This document shows positions 36,566 through 45,859 of a DNA stretch of 64,000 nt, in pieces. The notes below the pieces were generated by a model. The model made no database searches. It was not told the origin of the DNA and worked only from the letters and a program-made list of their open reading frames with translations. The position numbers and the translations under genes were made by a program. The DNA lies in the IMG/VR virus record IMGVR_UViG_3300033977_000108, positions 1 through 64,000 of that record. The stretch is one strand, 5' to 3'. The stretch's first letter is position 1, and every line of letters starts with the position of its first letter. This DNA comes from a virus.

Positions 36566-37095
36566 TGTCAGATATGGACTACAAGACGCCTCCTGGATGC
36601 GTACCAAAGGATGCCTATTTTCCCAATGTAATGAGCATAGTGACGGAATCGGGGAAAATGGAATACATTAAAGGCCCTGGGGTGGGGAATCCTCCGATGA
36701 ATACTTCCCATTGGGGACCAAAGGGAATTACACACCTAGCTGATTACGCAAATCCAGTGAATACTTCCCATATCTATGAGTATTGCAGCATCTGGAGACC
36801 AGCGGGACTTACAAGCTCAGCTGATTATTTAGGTCCAGCCGGAGTGACAGGCTACACAGGACCAGTTGGTGTTACTGGTTCCTTAGGTCAAACCGGAATG
36901 ATGGGATCAATAGGACCAGTTGGTGTTACTGGTACAGAGGCCTGGTTTTCTGAGATCGTATTTGAGGAAGTTTCTATAGATAAGGCGCCAGCAGGAGATA
37001 GCGGAGTGCTTGAATACATCCCATCTCAGGAAGAACTGGAAACTATACGGAGGGACATACTTATCAGGCAGTTAGACGATGAGAGATTGATTTGA
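36565..37095 (+). CDS. collagen-like repeat protein
   Basis: 176 residues, overlapping the upstream gene by 1 base. Central Gly-X-Y stretch (GPAGVTGYTGPVGVTG and GPVGVTG), then an acidic tail ending DDERLI, similar in pattern to the tail of its upstream neighbour. Probably a virion decoration or small fibre protein. Confidence 0.65.
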   Translation: MSDMDYKTPPGCVPKDAYFPNVMSIVTESGKMEYIKGPGVGNPPMNTSHWGPKGITHLADYANPVNTSHIYEYCSIWRPAGLTSSADYLGPAGVTGYTGPVGVTGSLGQTGMMGSIGPVGVTGTEAWFSEIVFEEVSIDKAPAGDSGVLEYIPSQEELETIRRDILIRQLDDERLI

Positions 37096-37901
37096 TGTTA
37101 GAGGATAAGCCAATACGAAGCTCTCCCGCCGAGACAGGTATTCAGCCGGCGCCAGAAGCCCCACCTTTAGACGCTTTGTTCAAAGCGCCGGCACCTGCCC
37201 CAGACCCAGAGCCAAAACCACCCTCTGATGACCTGACAGCTATTGTACCTATTGGTGTGCCCAAGGACTTATTGAAGCTATTGCCTATGGCAGAATTGAA
37301 TCTGTCTCCTGAACAGGCGGCTATTGTCGCGCGTTACCATGAAGCCAATGTGGTTCTTGGGGCCGCAGGCCAGATACTTATTTGTTCCGAAGCCTGCCCG
37401 TTCAAAAAGCGCTGTCCGCTCTATAAAATAGGCAAGGCTCCCTTCTGTTATCCATGTCCCTTTGAAGCGAACTATGCCGTAGAACGCTTCGCCGCTTGGT
37501 TGAAAGTCATTGTTCCGCCAGGTCAGCACATGACCGAGACCGAGCGTTCAACAATCGCAACATTGACTTATTTAGACATAGACGAATTGCGTTGTCGCAA
37601 CATCTTAGCCGACGCCGAGAATGCCAAGCTAACATCCTTAGTTGTCAGGGACTTAGACATAGAAACCAAGACGCCCCTGGCCTATGAAGAAGTAATAGCC
37701 GCCAACTCAGAAAGACTAAGCAAAATCCTCTATGAGAGGATGACCATCCTCAACGCTTTCGAGCTAACCCCAAGAGAAAAGACCCGCAAGAACAAATTCG
37801 CAAAGAAGACCGGCAGCGACCTGGCATCTAGACAATCCGCGGCAGCCGATAGAATAAGACAGACATCTATCGACGCCGAGATTGTCGAAGAGTCAGAATA
37901 A
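37095..37901 (+). CDS. Cys-rich protein upstream of head genes
   Basis: 268 residues from ATG 37095 (TGATG overlap). Proline-rich N-terminus (PAPAPDPEPKPP), then a Cys block, ICSEACPFKKRCPLYK and FCYPCPFE, able to bind zinc or an iron-sulfur cluster, then a helical C-terminal half. Its position ahead of TerL suggests a terminase small subunit or packaging accessory, but this is not shown. Confidence 0.55.
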   Translation: MLEDKPIRSSPAETGIQPAPEAPPLDALFKAPAPAPDPEPKPPSDDLTAIVPIGVPKDLLKLLPMAELNLSPEQAAIVARYHEANVVLGAAGQILICSEACPFKKRCPLYKIGKAPFCYPCPFEANYAVERFAAWLKVIVPPGQHMTETERSTIATLTYLDIDELRCRNILADAENAKLTSLVVRDLDIETKTPLAYEEVIAANSERLSKILYERMTILNAFELTPREKTRKNKFAKKTGSDLASRQSAAADRIRQTSIDAEIVEESE

Positions 37902-40261
37902 TGCCACTTTTAGCTTTCACTTCACGTTTTCTCAAAGCCAATCCGACCTTTATAAAGGACATTACAGGTGTGCCTATTCAATTCCCGGGCTTGCCGGAAA
38001 GTGGAGAGGCTCAGCGCCGTCGCAGGCAATATACGGATTTTGGTTCTGGATGGCAGGGTTTCCTAAAACAAGAGGGAGTTAACGAGAAGAAAACAAAGAG
38101 GAAAAAAGCAGGGAAATCGCTCATAAGGATTGCTGCTGAGCTTAATGCGCTGCAGGTAGCTCTTTTTCCTCTGGAATCCGCAATGTCTGCGGCTATGTTT
38201 CTACAAAATCGGCCTTTTTTCAAGTTGCTATTTGATTGGAGAAAGGTCGGAAGCGAAGAAGGTAAGATAGCTTGGACGCAACTTGCTTCGCAGCATTATG
38301 GTTTGGATAGGAAGGCAAACTTATATCCTAGTGCTTTTGGTGGCCTTGAAACTTCCAATTTAATTGAAACTGGTAAATATAAACCTTATGTCAGTTTTCT
38401 AAGAAAGTTCTCACAATGGAACTATCGTTTACTTGGCGGTAATTATGCATACCGCGGTGTGCTAGGAAAACAAGCCGAGGACATATTACAGTCTGTTGAG
38501 AAAATAGGCAAGGCCACTGTTGATTTGAATGCTTTATCGGCTTGGTCAACTAATCCGGTGGTGGCAGGTCGGTTTGCTGCGAGTTCCAATCCAGATCCAG
38601 CGCTCAGTTGGTTGGCTACGGATGCTGGTGTTGTAATAAAGCGCCGTGTATCTGCGAAAGATGTGTGGTTTTTCTCTCCAACAATTGGTGGTTCTCCATC
38701 CGAAGTAGTAGTTGGGACTGCAACTGGTAAGATAGAAGTTACGGCTAAAGATATATTCAAACTGCCACGCGGAAGTGCAGAAGCGCCGTTCGGTGTATTC
38801 GGCCCTACATTTTATAAAGATGCTATGCGATGGAAGCTGCATCTTTGGGGAGATTGGAATCCAAGAAGTCTAGGATTTGCTCACATTTTACCGACGGCTA
38901 TTGTTGCCGGAGCCGCGTATTTCTTGTATAAGCACGGCAGGAACAAATCTCTCAACGAAATAGAAGCATTATCACACGGTGGTGAGTCTGCAAGTTCAAG
39001 ACGTAAGCATTCTGACTTTGGATCGGGATGGCGTGGATTATTAGAGGCATTAGCCACACGTGGTAGAATTGCATTGAATTTAGGTCTAACGGGACCTACA
39101 GGTTTAACTTACACAGTAAAAGAATTGGATGCCTTGAGACTGGCTCAGAGCCTGGCAATTAGACGCAGTGGTCTTTCAGCAGCTAGAATCCAGCGTGTTT
39201 CAAAAGATATTCTGAGATTAGCCCCAAGTCAGTTCTCTAATATAAGCGAAATAGAAGCTATACGACCTAATAGGTTGGGCTATGAAAGGATTAGGGCTCT
39301 AAACAGATGGTCACGCGCAACAGGAATGCCTGGTATTTTATTGAATGAAATACAAATGAAGGCCATGACCCCAGGTACGGTAGCAGAAATACTGAGACAC
39401 GAAGAAATACATGCTGCCCAATTTGCCGCCTATGGACATCCATTCTTTGCAAAACTAAGGAAGGAAACCGGTGGTATTCTTAATGAATTGATCTATGCTG
39501 TCCAACAGCCAAAGGCACAGGCTTATGCTCGCAAACAGGCAGGATTCATGTCACGGGGAAGAGCGGAGATGCCATGGATACCTAAGCTAGACCCAGAACG
39601 CATGGCTGAGGACATCTTAGTTCGATATGTGGATCTCACAAGCTCTTTTTACACACGACAAGGCATTAATCTTATAGAATCTAAGCAGTTCGGGACGTTG
39701 AATAGGATGCTTGAATCCGAGCCTATTGCTTATCATTTCCAGTCGAATCCACAAATAATGAAAGAGATGGAAAAAGCTGGTATAGAAACTACCAGAACTG
39801 CAACGCAGAAACTGAGACATAGCCTGCAGGAAAAGGGGATTGCCCCTCAACTTAGACGTAGATTGACAGATTTCGGCTCCGGCTGGCAAGGCATTTTACG
39901 CGCGGTTAAAGGCTTTCGGCAAGAAGGCGTGGTCTTCAAAGTACATCCTGAGAACTTCCTGCGCAAAGTCGGCGGCAATGTAGGAGTAAAAAGAAGCGTA
40001 ATAGAGGAACTTAAAGACAAGCTGCTCAGAGGAATACAGCTGGACCCAGGAGAGATACATTTTGATGAGTTTGGCAATGTGATAGGAGCCGAGGGACGGC
40101 ACCGGGCAACGGCTTATATGGAACTGGGCAGACAGATGCCTGTCCGTCGCATGGTAAGAGCTTCTGACATCATGCGCACTGGAGAGGGCTATGATGCAAC
40201 TACTATGCTTTCACGGCGGGTCCATGTGAGAGGTTCAAGGGAAATGTCCCACGCCCTGTAA
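37901..40261 (+). CDS. polyvalent multi-domain protein (ART-like, HExxH, ParB-like)
   Basis: 786 residues in three blocks separated by nearly identical DFGSGW(Q/R)G motifs (Asp46, Asp372, Asp657), each preceded by a basic run. Block 1 carries the ADP-ribosyltransferase R-S-E order: YRG (Arg185), AWSTN (Ser216), PSEVVVG (Glu268). Block 2 has HEEIH (His500, Glu501, His504) of a zinc metallopeptidase. Block 3 has GAEGRHRATAYMELG, as in ParB/Srx-type domains. Phage polyvalent proteins of this type are injected into the host to disarm defences. A DUF-like region links the blocks. Starts with overlap TAATG. Confidence 0.7.
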   Translation: MPLLAFTSRFLKANPTFIKDITGVPIQFPGLPESGEAQRRRRQYTDFGSGWQGFLKQEGVNEKKTKRKKAGKSLIRIAAELNALQVALFPLESAMSAAMFLQNRPFFKLLFDWRKVGSEEGKIAWTQLASQHYGLDRKANLYPSAFGGLETSNLIETGKYKPYVSFLRKFSQWNYRLLGGNYAYRGVLGKQAEDILQSVEKIGKATVDLNALSAWSTNPVVAGRFAASSNPDPALSWLATDAGVVIKRRVSAKDVWFFSPTIGGSPSEVVVGTATGKIEVTAKDIFKLPRGSAEAPFGVFGPTFYKDAMRWKLHLWGDWNPRSLGFAHILPTAIVAGAAYFLYKHGRNKSLNEIEALSHGGESASSRRKHSDFGSGWRGLLEALATRGRIALNLGLTGPTGLTYTVKELDALRLAQSLAIRRSGLSAARIQRVSKDILRLAPSQFSNISEIEAIRPNRLGYERIRALNRWSRATGMPGILLNEIQMKAMTPGTVAEILRHEEIHAAQFAAYGHPFFAKLRKETGGILNELIYAVQQPKAQAYARKQAGFMSRGRAEMPWIPKLDPERMAEDILVRYVDLTSSFYTRQGINLIESKQFGTLNRMLESEPIAYHFQSNPQIMKEMEKAGIETTRTATQKLRHSLQEKGIAPQLRRRLTDFGSGWQGILRAVKGFRQEGVVFKVHPENFLRKVGGNVGVKRSVIEELKDKLLRGIQLDPGEIHFDEFGNVIGAEGRHRATAYMELGRQMPVRRMVRASDIMRTGEGYDATTMLSRRVHVRGSREMSHAL

Positions 40262-40278
40262 ATCAAAGAAATCGCAGA

Positions 40279-40292
40279 CTATACTAACCAGG
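40279..40292 (+). repeat. ATACTAACCAGG element, copy
   Basis: ctatactaaccagg in the 46-base gap before the glycine-rich gene at 40308, 15 bases upstream of its ATG. Confidence 0.6.
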
Positions 40293-40307
40293 CAGAGAAG
40301 GTGACAT

Positions 40308-40964
40308 ATGCCAGCATTTGCTTCTTTAACTAGAGCTTTTGGACAGTTTCGTGGGTTATTCAATGACATTGGTGCAGCTGCATCTGCCGCGGGTCGAGAT
40401 CTGCTCACTTCAACCAGAGTCGCAAAGTCTTCCACTATTGCAGATATGGAGCCGTTCTTGGCAAGGGCGGTGGGCACACCAACCCGTGCCAATATATTGG
40501 GCGCAGCGAGAGGCATGGGACGCACAATCTGGGGGAACCCAGCAACACGTACTATGGCCGTCGGCGCTGGTGCGGGCGCGGGAATCGGTGGTCTATACGG
40601 CCTGAGTTCTGATAGACATCCCTATTTAAAGGGCTATGTGGGCTCGAACCTGGGTGCGCTTGGAGGACTCACAGCGGGTGCTGCGTTTGCTGGACGTGGG
40701 GGCATGGCAGCTGCCGCAAGACTCGGTTTTGGAGCACGGCACGTTGGAGCGGCTGCCGAGACTATAGGGCAAATGGGTTTTGATTTTGCTGCCGCTGCCA
40801 GGGCGGGGCGTGTAGGTATACCACCTATCCAACCGTTTCAGATGGGCTTCACCTTCGGTCAATATGGCATGCATGTACCAGGAGCCCCTCGAACGGCTCC
40901 GGGCTTATGGGGTAGCACCGTAAATAGGCTTGGGAATATAGTTGGACGCATGCGAGGCTTATAA
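40308..40964 (+). CDS. glycine/alanine-rich membrane-like virion protein
   Basis: 218 residues after a GAGAAGGTGAC site. Long Gly/Ala stretches (AVGAGAGAGIGG, LGALGGLTAGAAFAG) of glycine-zipper type, basic N-terminus. Such proteins may be ejected with DNA and insert into the host membrane; inference only. An ATACTAACCAGG element lies just upstream. Confidence 0.55.
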   Translation: MPAFASLTRAFGQFRGLFNDIGAAASAAGRDLLTSTRVAKSSTIADMEPFLARAVGTPTRANILGAARGMGRTIWGNPATRTMAVGAGAGAGIGGLYGLSSDRHPYLKGYVGSNLGALGGLTAGAAFAGRGGMAAAARLGFGARHVGAAAETIGQMGFDFAAAARAGRVGIPPIQPFQMGFTFGQYGMHVPGAPRTAPGLWGSTVNRLGNIVGRMRGL

Positions 40965-41065
40965 TGCCTGCGGACCAAGAAACTGGTATGGTATGGCCAA
41001 TCGTTTCAATAGGATAGGGCACGCCACCAGAGCCGGTGCAAGGTCCCTGTTCTAATCTGTGATTT

Positions 41066-41851
41066 ATGCCACCTATTCAGAACTATGCAAAAGCATTCTG
41101 GGGCTTTTTTAGGTCATCCATCAAGTCAGAGGAGCCTATCTTCCGCCTTGCTGCGGGGGCAGGCTATGGTTTGAGCGCAGCCCATGTAGGAGACCGCCTT
41201 TTCATTGGTGCGGCGGGCGGCGCCGCATTAGGCGGTATCTTTGGAGACCGCGAGGCTCCTTTATCTACAAGATTGCTCCACGGAGCCGCTCTGGGTGCTG
41301 GCATTGGTCTTTTTATAGCGCCGATAGGTTATGGTATTGGAAAAGCCGGTCAATGGACCTATAGGACGGGGCGCTGGTCTACTGGCTTTGCTGGCCGTCG
41401 TATGGCCGCAGCAGGACGAAGATGGATGGCTGGCACAGGTCCTTGGTATAGCCCAGGCAGGGCATATAAAGCATTTGGTACTTTTGGCTTGATGATGGGC
41501 GCTGGTGCCATTGCTGGCGGAGCGATTGGCGCCTATGAAGGGCATCCAGTCCGGGGCGCCCTTATTGGCGCTGGTGCTGGATTGGGCCTCCGAGTTGGCA
41601 CTGGCATAGCTCGCCAATGGTCGCAGTCTGGTTTTCTGGGTAAAACGGCCCTTACGGCTGGTGGCGTAGGCCTTGCCTATGGTATCACATCTGCTCTACA
41701 GGGACCGGATTTATCCCAATCGGTGGCCCTGGCCCCTGATGTGGCCGGCTTGCCCGAATATGGGCCGCCAGGCTCTGGAGTGCGTGCCAGAATGGATGCT
41801 ATGCAGGCTTCCGGTGACATCGTATTAGGACTTCACAATCGGCGTAGATAA
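41066..41851 (+). CDS. glycine-zipper membrane-like protein
   Basis: 261 residues with repeated Gly/Ala hydrophobic segments (AAGAGYGLSAAHVG, GGAALGGIFG, AALGAGIGLFIAPIG, MMGAGAIAGGAIGA) and basic links (RTGRWSTGFAGRRMAAAGRR). Similar design to the upstream gene. Probably part of the ejected virion proteins. Between the two are two very short frames (17 and 20 codons), not called. Confidence 0.6.
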   Translation: MPPIQNYAKAFWGFFRSSIKSEEPIFRLAAGAGYGLSAAHVGDRLFIGAAGGAALGGIFGDREAPLSTRLLHGAALGAGIGLFIAPIGYGIGKAGQWTYRTGRWSTGFAGRRMAAAGRRWMAGTGPWYSPGRAYKAFGTFGLMMGAGAIAGGAIGAYEGHPVRGALIGAGAGLGLRVGTGIARQWSQSGFLGKTALTAGGVGLAYGITSALQGPDLSQSVALAPDVAGLPEYGPPGSGVRARMDAMQASGDIVLGLHNRRR

Positions 41852-42417
41852 TGCCTAACATCGTTCCTCTTTTAGCACTCTCAGATGACGTTGTGCGTCT
41901 AGCCTATCAGACGCACGAATGGACTGGCTGGGATTATAATCGTCAGCGTTTTCGCCGGCCGGAGTCAGATGAATATGATTGGGATGAATTACGCTGGGCC
42001 CAGGGCGCTTTGACAAATCTAACACCAGCCAGCTTCAGCGTAAAGCACCGCCCCAGAGGCGAATTTATAAGCAGAACAATCGGTACTACGACTTCTCTTT
42101 GTATTATGTTGCAGGCGCCTTTTGCTATGGCACCACTACTGCGTATGGGCATTCCAATGCTGGGCATAACCGGCTCAAAAGCAGTTTCAATGTTTGCGAC
42201 TCTATATCCAGCTATTGGTCTGGGGAACTTTGCAACCCGCGCCGTTCGCTACATGGCCAACTACGGCTATCATATGAGGCGGATTGAAATGGGCGGGGAT
42301 TATGAGGATAGCGCCACTGCCGCGGCTTTACGCTTTGCCGCCCTTCGGGACATGAGCGCGGCCCACGGCATAGCAAGAAGCTATTTGGGGCGTGAAGCTC
42401 TATATTTGAACAGATAA
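41851..42417 (+). CDS. hypothetical protein with hydrophobic segments
   Basis: 188 residues, TAATG overlap with the upstream gene. Polar N-terminal half (EWTGWDYNRQRFRRPESDEYDWDELRW) and a middle hydrophobic region (LLRMGIPMLGITGSKAVSMFATLYPAIG). Function unknown; likely a virion or ejection protein by position. Confidence 0.55.
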   Translation: MPNIVPLLALSDDVVRLAYQTHEWTGWDYNRQRFRRPESDEYDWDELRWAQGALTNLTPASFSVKHRPRGEFISRTIGTTTSLCIMLQAPFAMAPLLRMGIPMLGITGSKAVSMFATLYPAIGLGNFATRAVRYMANYGYHMRRIEMGGDYEDSATAAALRFAALRDMSAAHGIARSYLGREALYLNR

Positions 42418-42418
42418 C

Positions 42419-42661
42419 ATGAATCAACCAGTAAATCGCATCCTTTCTACATTGAAAACCCACTGGCCTTATGCTGTTGCGGGTGCTGCTGGTTTAGGTC
42501 TGGCGGGTTACATGACCCGCAAAATAAGAGCGCGCCAAAGAGGAAACGCTGCCATTGCTGATTTGATGGCTTATAGTCGGGGATTCGATGCCAATAAAGA
42601 ACGAATCTTTGCCGAGGTTCAGAGGAATCCAGATCGGTTTTTCAACCGGCGGATGCGCTAA
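42419..42661 (+). CDS. small membrane protein
   Basis: 80 residues. One helix (YAVAGAAGLGLAGYM) then a basic region (RKIRARQRG) and helical tail. Follows the upstream gene by 1 base. Function unknown. Confidence 0.55.
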   Translation: MNQPVNRILSTLKTHWPYAVAGAAGLGLAGYMTRKIRARQRGNAAIADLMAYSRGFDANKERIFAEVQRNPDRFFNRRMR

Positions 42662-42837
42662 TGCAGCAATGGGTAGACATCAACAGATACATGGATGTAT
42701 CTGAAGACGAAATATATGTTATATATTTGCAGCGCTATGCTCATTGTCGGCTAGGATACGAGGTAAGCGTTTTACGAGAGGGGCCTCCCCGAATATGGCG
42801 GTGGTCCTTGAAATGGATTGAAGTAATCGAGGAGTAA
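42661..42837 (+). CDS. 58-residue hypothetical protein
   Basis: ATG 42661 overlaps the upstream stop (TAATG); stop 2 bases before the next gene. Aromatic, mixed-charge (DEIYVIYLQRYAHCRLGYEVSVL). Too short to place, but exactly fills the gap between neighbours. Confidence 0.55.
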   Translation: MQQWVDINRYMDVSEDEIYVIYLQRYAHCRLGYEVSVLREGPPRIWRWSLKWIEVIEE

Positions 42838-42839
42838 AT

Positions 42840-43451
42840 ATGCCATTCGATCAGAATTTCAGCAGTCAACCACCTTATGCCGGGAGCGGTTCGCTCGGGC
42901 CCACGCCGCCAAATGTAACATTACCGGCTACACAAGATTATCCTGTGCCGCCTAATGTATCAAATTTGCCTTATAATCCGCCAGATTTACCAGAAGGTTT
43001 TGCCAATGAAGGCGAGACCTATTTCCCAACCACAAGTGCGGTATATGGAATTCCTCTGCAATGGAAATCGTCCGACCTTCCTTCGGAGGGTGGTGGATAT
43101 GCAGAAGCAATCAAGTTAGTTGACAAGGCCTCTTCTAATACCACCAGTAACCCGGCAGCCATTGGTGCACGCGGCGTACAGGTTATCGTTCAATTCTTTC
43201 CTACTATGTCTGGCGCTTATAGTTTGACGGCAGCAGCCATGTCTTGTAATGTTGCTTTGTATACTTACAATCCAGAGACCAGCGTGACCACAGAAGTTAC
43301 TTCATGGCTCGGCGTAACGCCAGGCGATGACTTGAATGATATGTTTGTCGGCAATCTGGAAGAGGTAGACCTAAATGGACTGCCTTTATCAATAAGTGTG
43401 TCTAGTATTGTGGGAGGCAGCGTTTCGGTATATGTCGTTCCGCTTTCCTAA
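42840..43451 (+). CDS. hypothetical structural protein
   Basis: 203 residues. Proline-rich, disordered N-terminal 65 residues, then a beta-sandwich-like part (GVQVIVQFFPTMSGAYSLTAA, VSVYVVPLS). Possibly a head or neck component by position just before TerL. Confidence 0.5.
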   Translation: MPFDQNFSSQPPYAGSGSLGPTPPNVTLPATQDYPVPPNVSNLPYNPPDLPEGFANEGETYFPTTSAVYGIPLQWKSSDLPSEGGGYAEAIKLVDKASSNTTSNPAAIGARGVQVIVQFFPTMSGAYSLTAAAMSCNVALYTYNPETSVTTEVTSWLGVTPGDDLNDMFVGNLEEVDLNGLPLSISVSSIVGGSVSVYVVPLS

Positions 43452-45403
43452 TGGAAACAGCGAGAGCCAGTTTTGAGCACCAGATGATAGAACAAGAATT
43501 CCTTGCCCCAGTCATAAAACGAAGCGAAAAAGACCCAGGCCTTATTCGCCGGATGCAAAATCCTATCTGCAAAGCCTGTCATGCAGAATACCAGAAGAAA
43601 TATCCAGGTTCTCCGTTTAAAATAATCTGCAATGGTATCCCCGATGAGCAGGATTTCAAAGAGGCCTCTGAAAAGACGGGTATGCCTTATGAACAGGTTC
43701 GGGAGGTGATGGATTTACAATACTGGACTGAAAGGCACATGAAGGTAACCGATGAAAGAGGCGATGTAATATCTTTCCGTGCCCGCGATTATCAAGTGCC
43801 TATTCTCCGCTGTACGGCGAATAGGAAGGTCAATCGCTGCGGTCGCGGATTAGGAAAAACACTCCTTAGCACTTTTGAAGAATTGCATTGGGCATTGAAC
43901 AATAAGAACTTTCCTATCCTTGTTGTCTCCCCCGCCAAAGCCCAGGCCAAGAAATGGTATGATGACATTCTGTGGGCAGCGGACCAGGATCCCGAGATTT
44001 CAGAATCCATTATACAAAGGCTACAGCAGCCTTTTTATCTCATCCGTTTCTCTAATGGCTCAAGTATCTCTATTTTTACGGCCGGTTCAGAATCAGGTCG
44101 CGGTGCCGGTTCAATCCGTTCTCAAAGCCCTAGGCGCGTCCGATTAGAGGAACAGGACGGCTTGAATGAAGCCGATTACAAGCCCATACAGCCCTTATTC
44201 CGCCGCTATAAAAACAGCACCGTCCATGGACAAAGTACCCCATGTGGAGACCGGAGCTTCTTTTGGAAGATGTGCTGCCGGTTCAAGGACTATAAGGAAT
44301 TCCATGTTCCCATTACGCGGCACCCGGACTGGGGTAAGGAAATGGAGGAAGCCTGCCGGAGAGAAGCTGGGACTTACATCAACTTCCAGCATGAATTCCT
44401 GGCAGAATTCGGAGACCCAGAGGAGGGCGTATTCAAAGCTCGGTTCATTGATGCCTCGCGTCGGCCCTATTACTACAAAGATTGTAAGCATGTCCCCGGA
44501 CGCGCTTACTTCCTCGGTGTAGATTGGAATGGCGAAGGCACTGGTATGCGGGCGCGCGTTCTTGAGTTTAACCCGGAGGATGAAATCCGCCGTGTAGTGG
44601 ATACCGCCCTGGTATCAGGCGAAAAATCCACCACTATGGATGTTTTATACACCATACGCAATCTAAACCGAAAGTGGCACTGTGAAGAGATTTATCTTGA
44701 TTATGGCTATGGAGCATTCCAAGCCGGCATGTTGAGGGAAATGGGCAATCCGGCGATAATAACTTCGCCTGATGACTTGCGTCTCCGATTTATCAAGACT
44801 GTGGATTTCGGCGCCAATCTGAAAACCAATAAGCTAATCCCAAAGCGAGGTCGTCCAAAGTTCCTGAAGATAGACGAGGAAAAGAAGGCTACCAAGCCAT
44901 TCATGGTTGAAAGTGCGGTGATGGTATTAGAGAATGATAAGTTCAAGTTTGCCGAATCTGATGCCACCCTCGATTCCGAGTTCCGAGCCTATAAGGTCAA
45001 GACATGGAGCCTTCATGGCCACGCCAATACTTATACAGGCGGCAAAATAGGAGACCACGACCTTACGGCTACAATGCTGGCCATGATGGCTATTGATTTG
45101 AAGTATGGTGCCCTTTCAGCCACGGCGCCTGTTCATCAACCTGTGATGCGTAATGTTTCCACAATGACGCAGGATGGTATGCCAGTGCGCGCGCGTGCTG
45201 ATTCTGTTACGCCCCGGGCCGAAGGTAATCCAGATTCTCCATTTACACCATCCAAGCAGCCAAGAATAGTAGCGGCAACCAGGCAAGCCGTTGTAGTCGT
45301 ACCGCCCAGGGCCTCGCCGACTTCGCGTGCAGGGCGTTCAGTATTTCCTTCACGCACGCGATTACGCTCACCTTTTGTCCGCGCGCCTTATAGGGGATTC
45401 TAA
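43451..45403 (+). CDS. terL: terminase large subunit
   Basis: 650 residues; TAATG overlap with the upstream gene. N-terminal ATPase: Walker A RGLGKT with Lys136, then VVSPAKAQAK, and a Walker-B-like VRLEEQDG. C-terminal nuclease with acidic triad in GVDWNGEG, IYLDYGYG and GDHDLTA. Before the ATPase is a Cys motif (ICKACHAEY...IICNG), possibly zinc. It packages DNA into the prohead. The C-terminus is an Arg/Pro-rich unstructured tail. Confidence 0.9.
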   Translation: METARASFEHQMIEQEFLAPVIKRSEKDPGLIRRMQNPICKACHAEYQKKYPGSPFKIICNGIPDEQDFKEASEKTGMPYEQVREVMDLQYWTERHMKVTDERGDVISFRARDYQVPILRCTANRKVNRCGRGLGKTLLSTFEELHWALNNKNFPILVVSPAKAQAKKWYDDILWAADQDPEISESIIQRLQQPFYLIRFSNGSSISIFTAGSESGRGAGSIRSQSPRRVRLEEQDGLNEADYKPIQPLFRRYKNSTVHGQSTPCGDRSFFWKMCCRFKDYKEFHVPITRHPDWGKEMEEACRREAGTYINFQHEFLAEFGDPEEGVFKARFIDASRRPYYYKDCKHVPGRAYFLGVDWNGEGTGMRARVLEFNPEDEIRRVVDTALVSGEKSTTMDVLYTIRNLNRKWHCEEIYLDYGYGAFQAGMLREMGNPAIITSPDDLRLRFIKTVDFGANLKTNKLIPKRGRPKFLKIDEEKKATKPFMVESAVMVLENDKFKFAESDATLDSEFRAYKVKTWSLHGHANTYTGGKIGDHDLTATMLAMMAIDLKYGALSATAPVHQPVMRNVSTMTQDGMPVRARADSVTPRAEGNPDSPFTPSKQPRIVAATRQAVVVVPPRASPTSRAGRSVFPSRTRLRSPFVRAPYRGF

Positions 45404-45825
45404 TGATAGTACAAGAAGCGCAAGCTATAGCTACCCTGAACTCTTATCACCTGCCGCTAAATGTTCAGATAATACAAAAAGCAACTGATTGGCAAGGCAG
45501 GCAATATCTTGCCTATTGGGCCATGAAAGAATGTATTCGGGAAGACTTTCTTGGCATCGCAGATTGGTTTGATCAGATTACAAGATATTCAGCGGCCAAT
45601 CCAGAAGCGTTATCGGGACCATATAAAGTCATCTCACCACCTAACCCGAGATGGGAACTTGCTAATGCTATGACTATTTTGACCGAAGCCCCCATGCCAA
45701 ATACCAATCCTCCTTTTCTTGTAGATATCAATTTGGCAGTAATGACTGGCTTTGGCGATGTGTTTGTTATAACCCCTGATCAGATGATGGGAAATCAATC
45801 TGAACTCGGCGGTCTGATAGGATAA
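45403..45825 (+). CDS. hypothetical protein
   Basis: 140 residues, ATG overlapping the terL stop. No membrane segment or cysteine cluster. Mixed alpha/beta with acidic N-terminal half. Position suggests a head-assembly role, but nothing identifies it. Confidence 0.5.
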   Translation: MIVQEAQAIATLNSYHLPLNVQIIQKATDWQGRQYLAYWAMKECIREDFLGIADWFDQITRYSAANPEALSGPYKVISPPNPRWELANAMTILTEAPMPNTNPPFLVDINLAVMTGFGDVFVITPDQMMGNQSELGGLIG

Positions 45826-45859
45826 TGAGTTTCTATACTTATCTTTGGAGCAGAAATAG

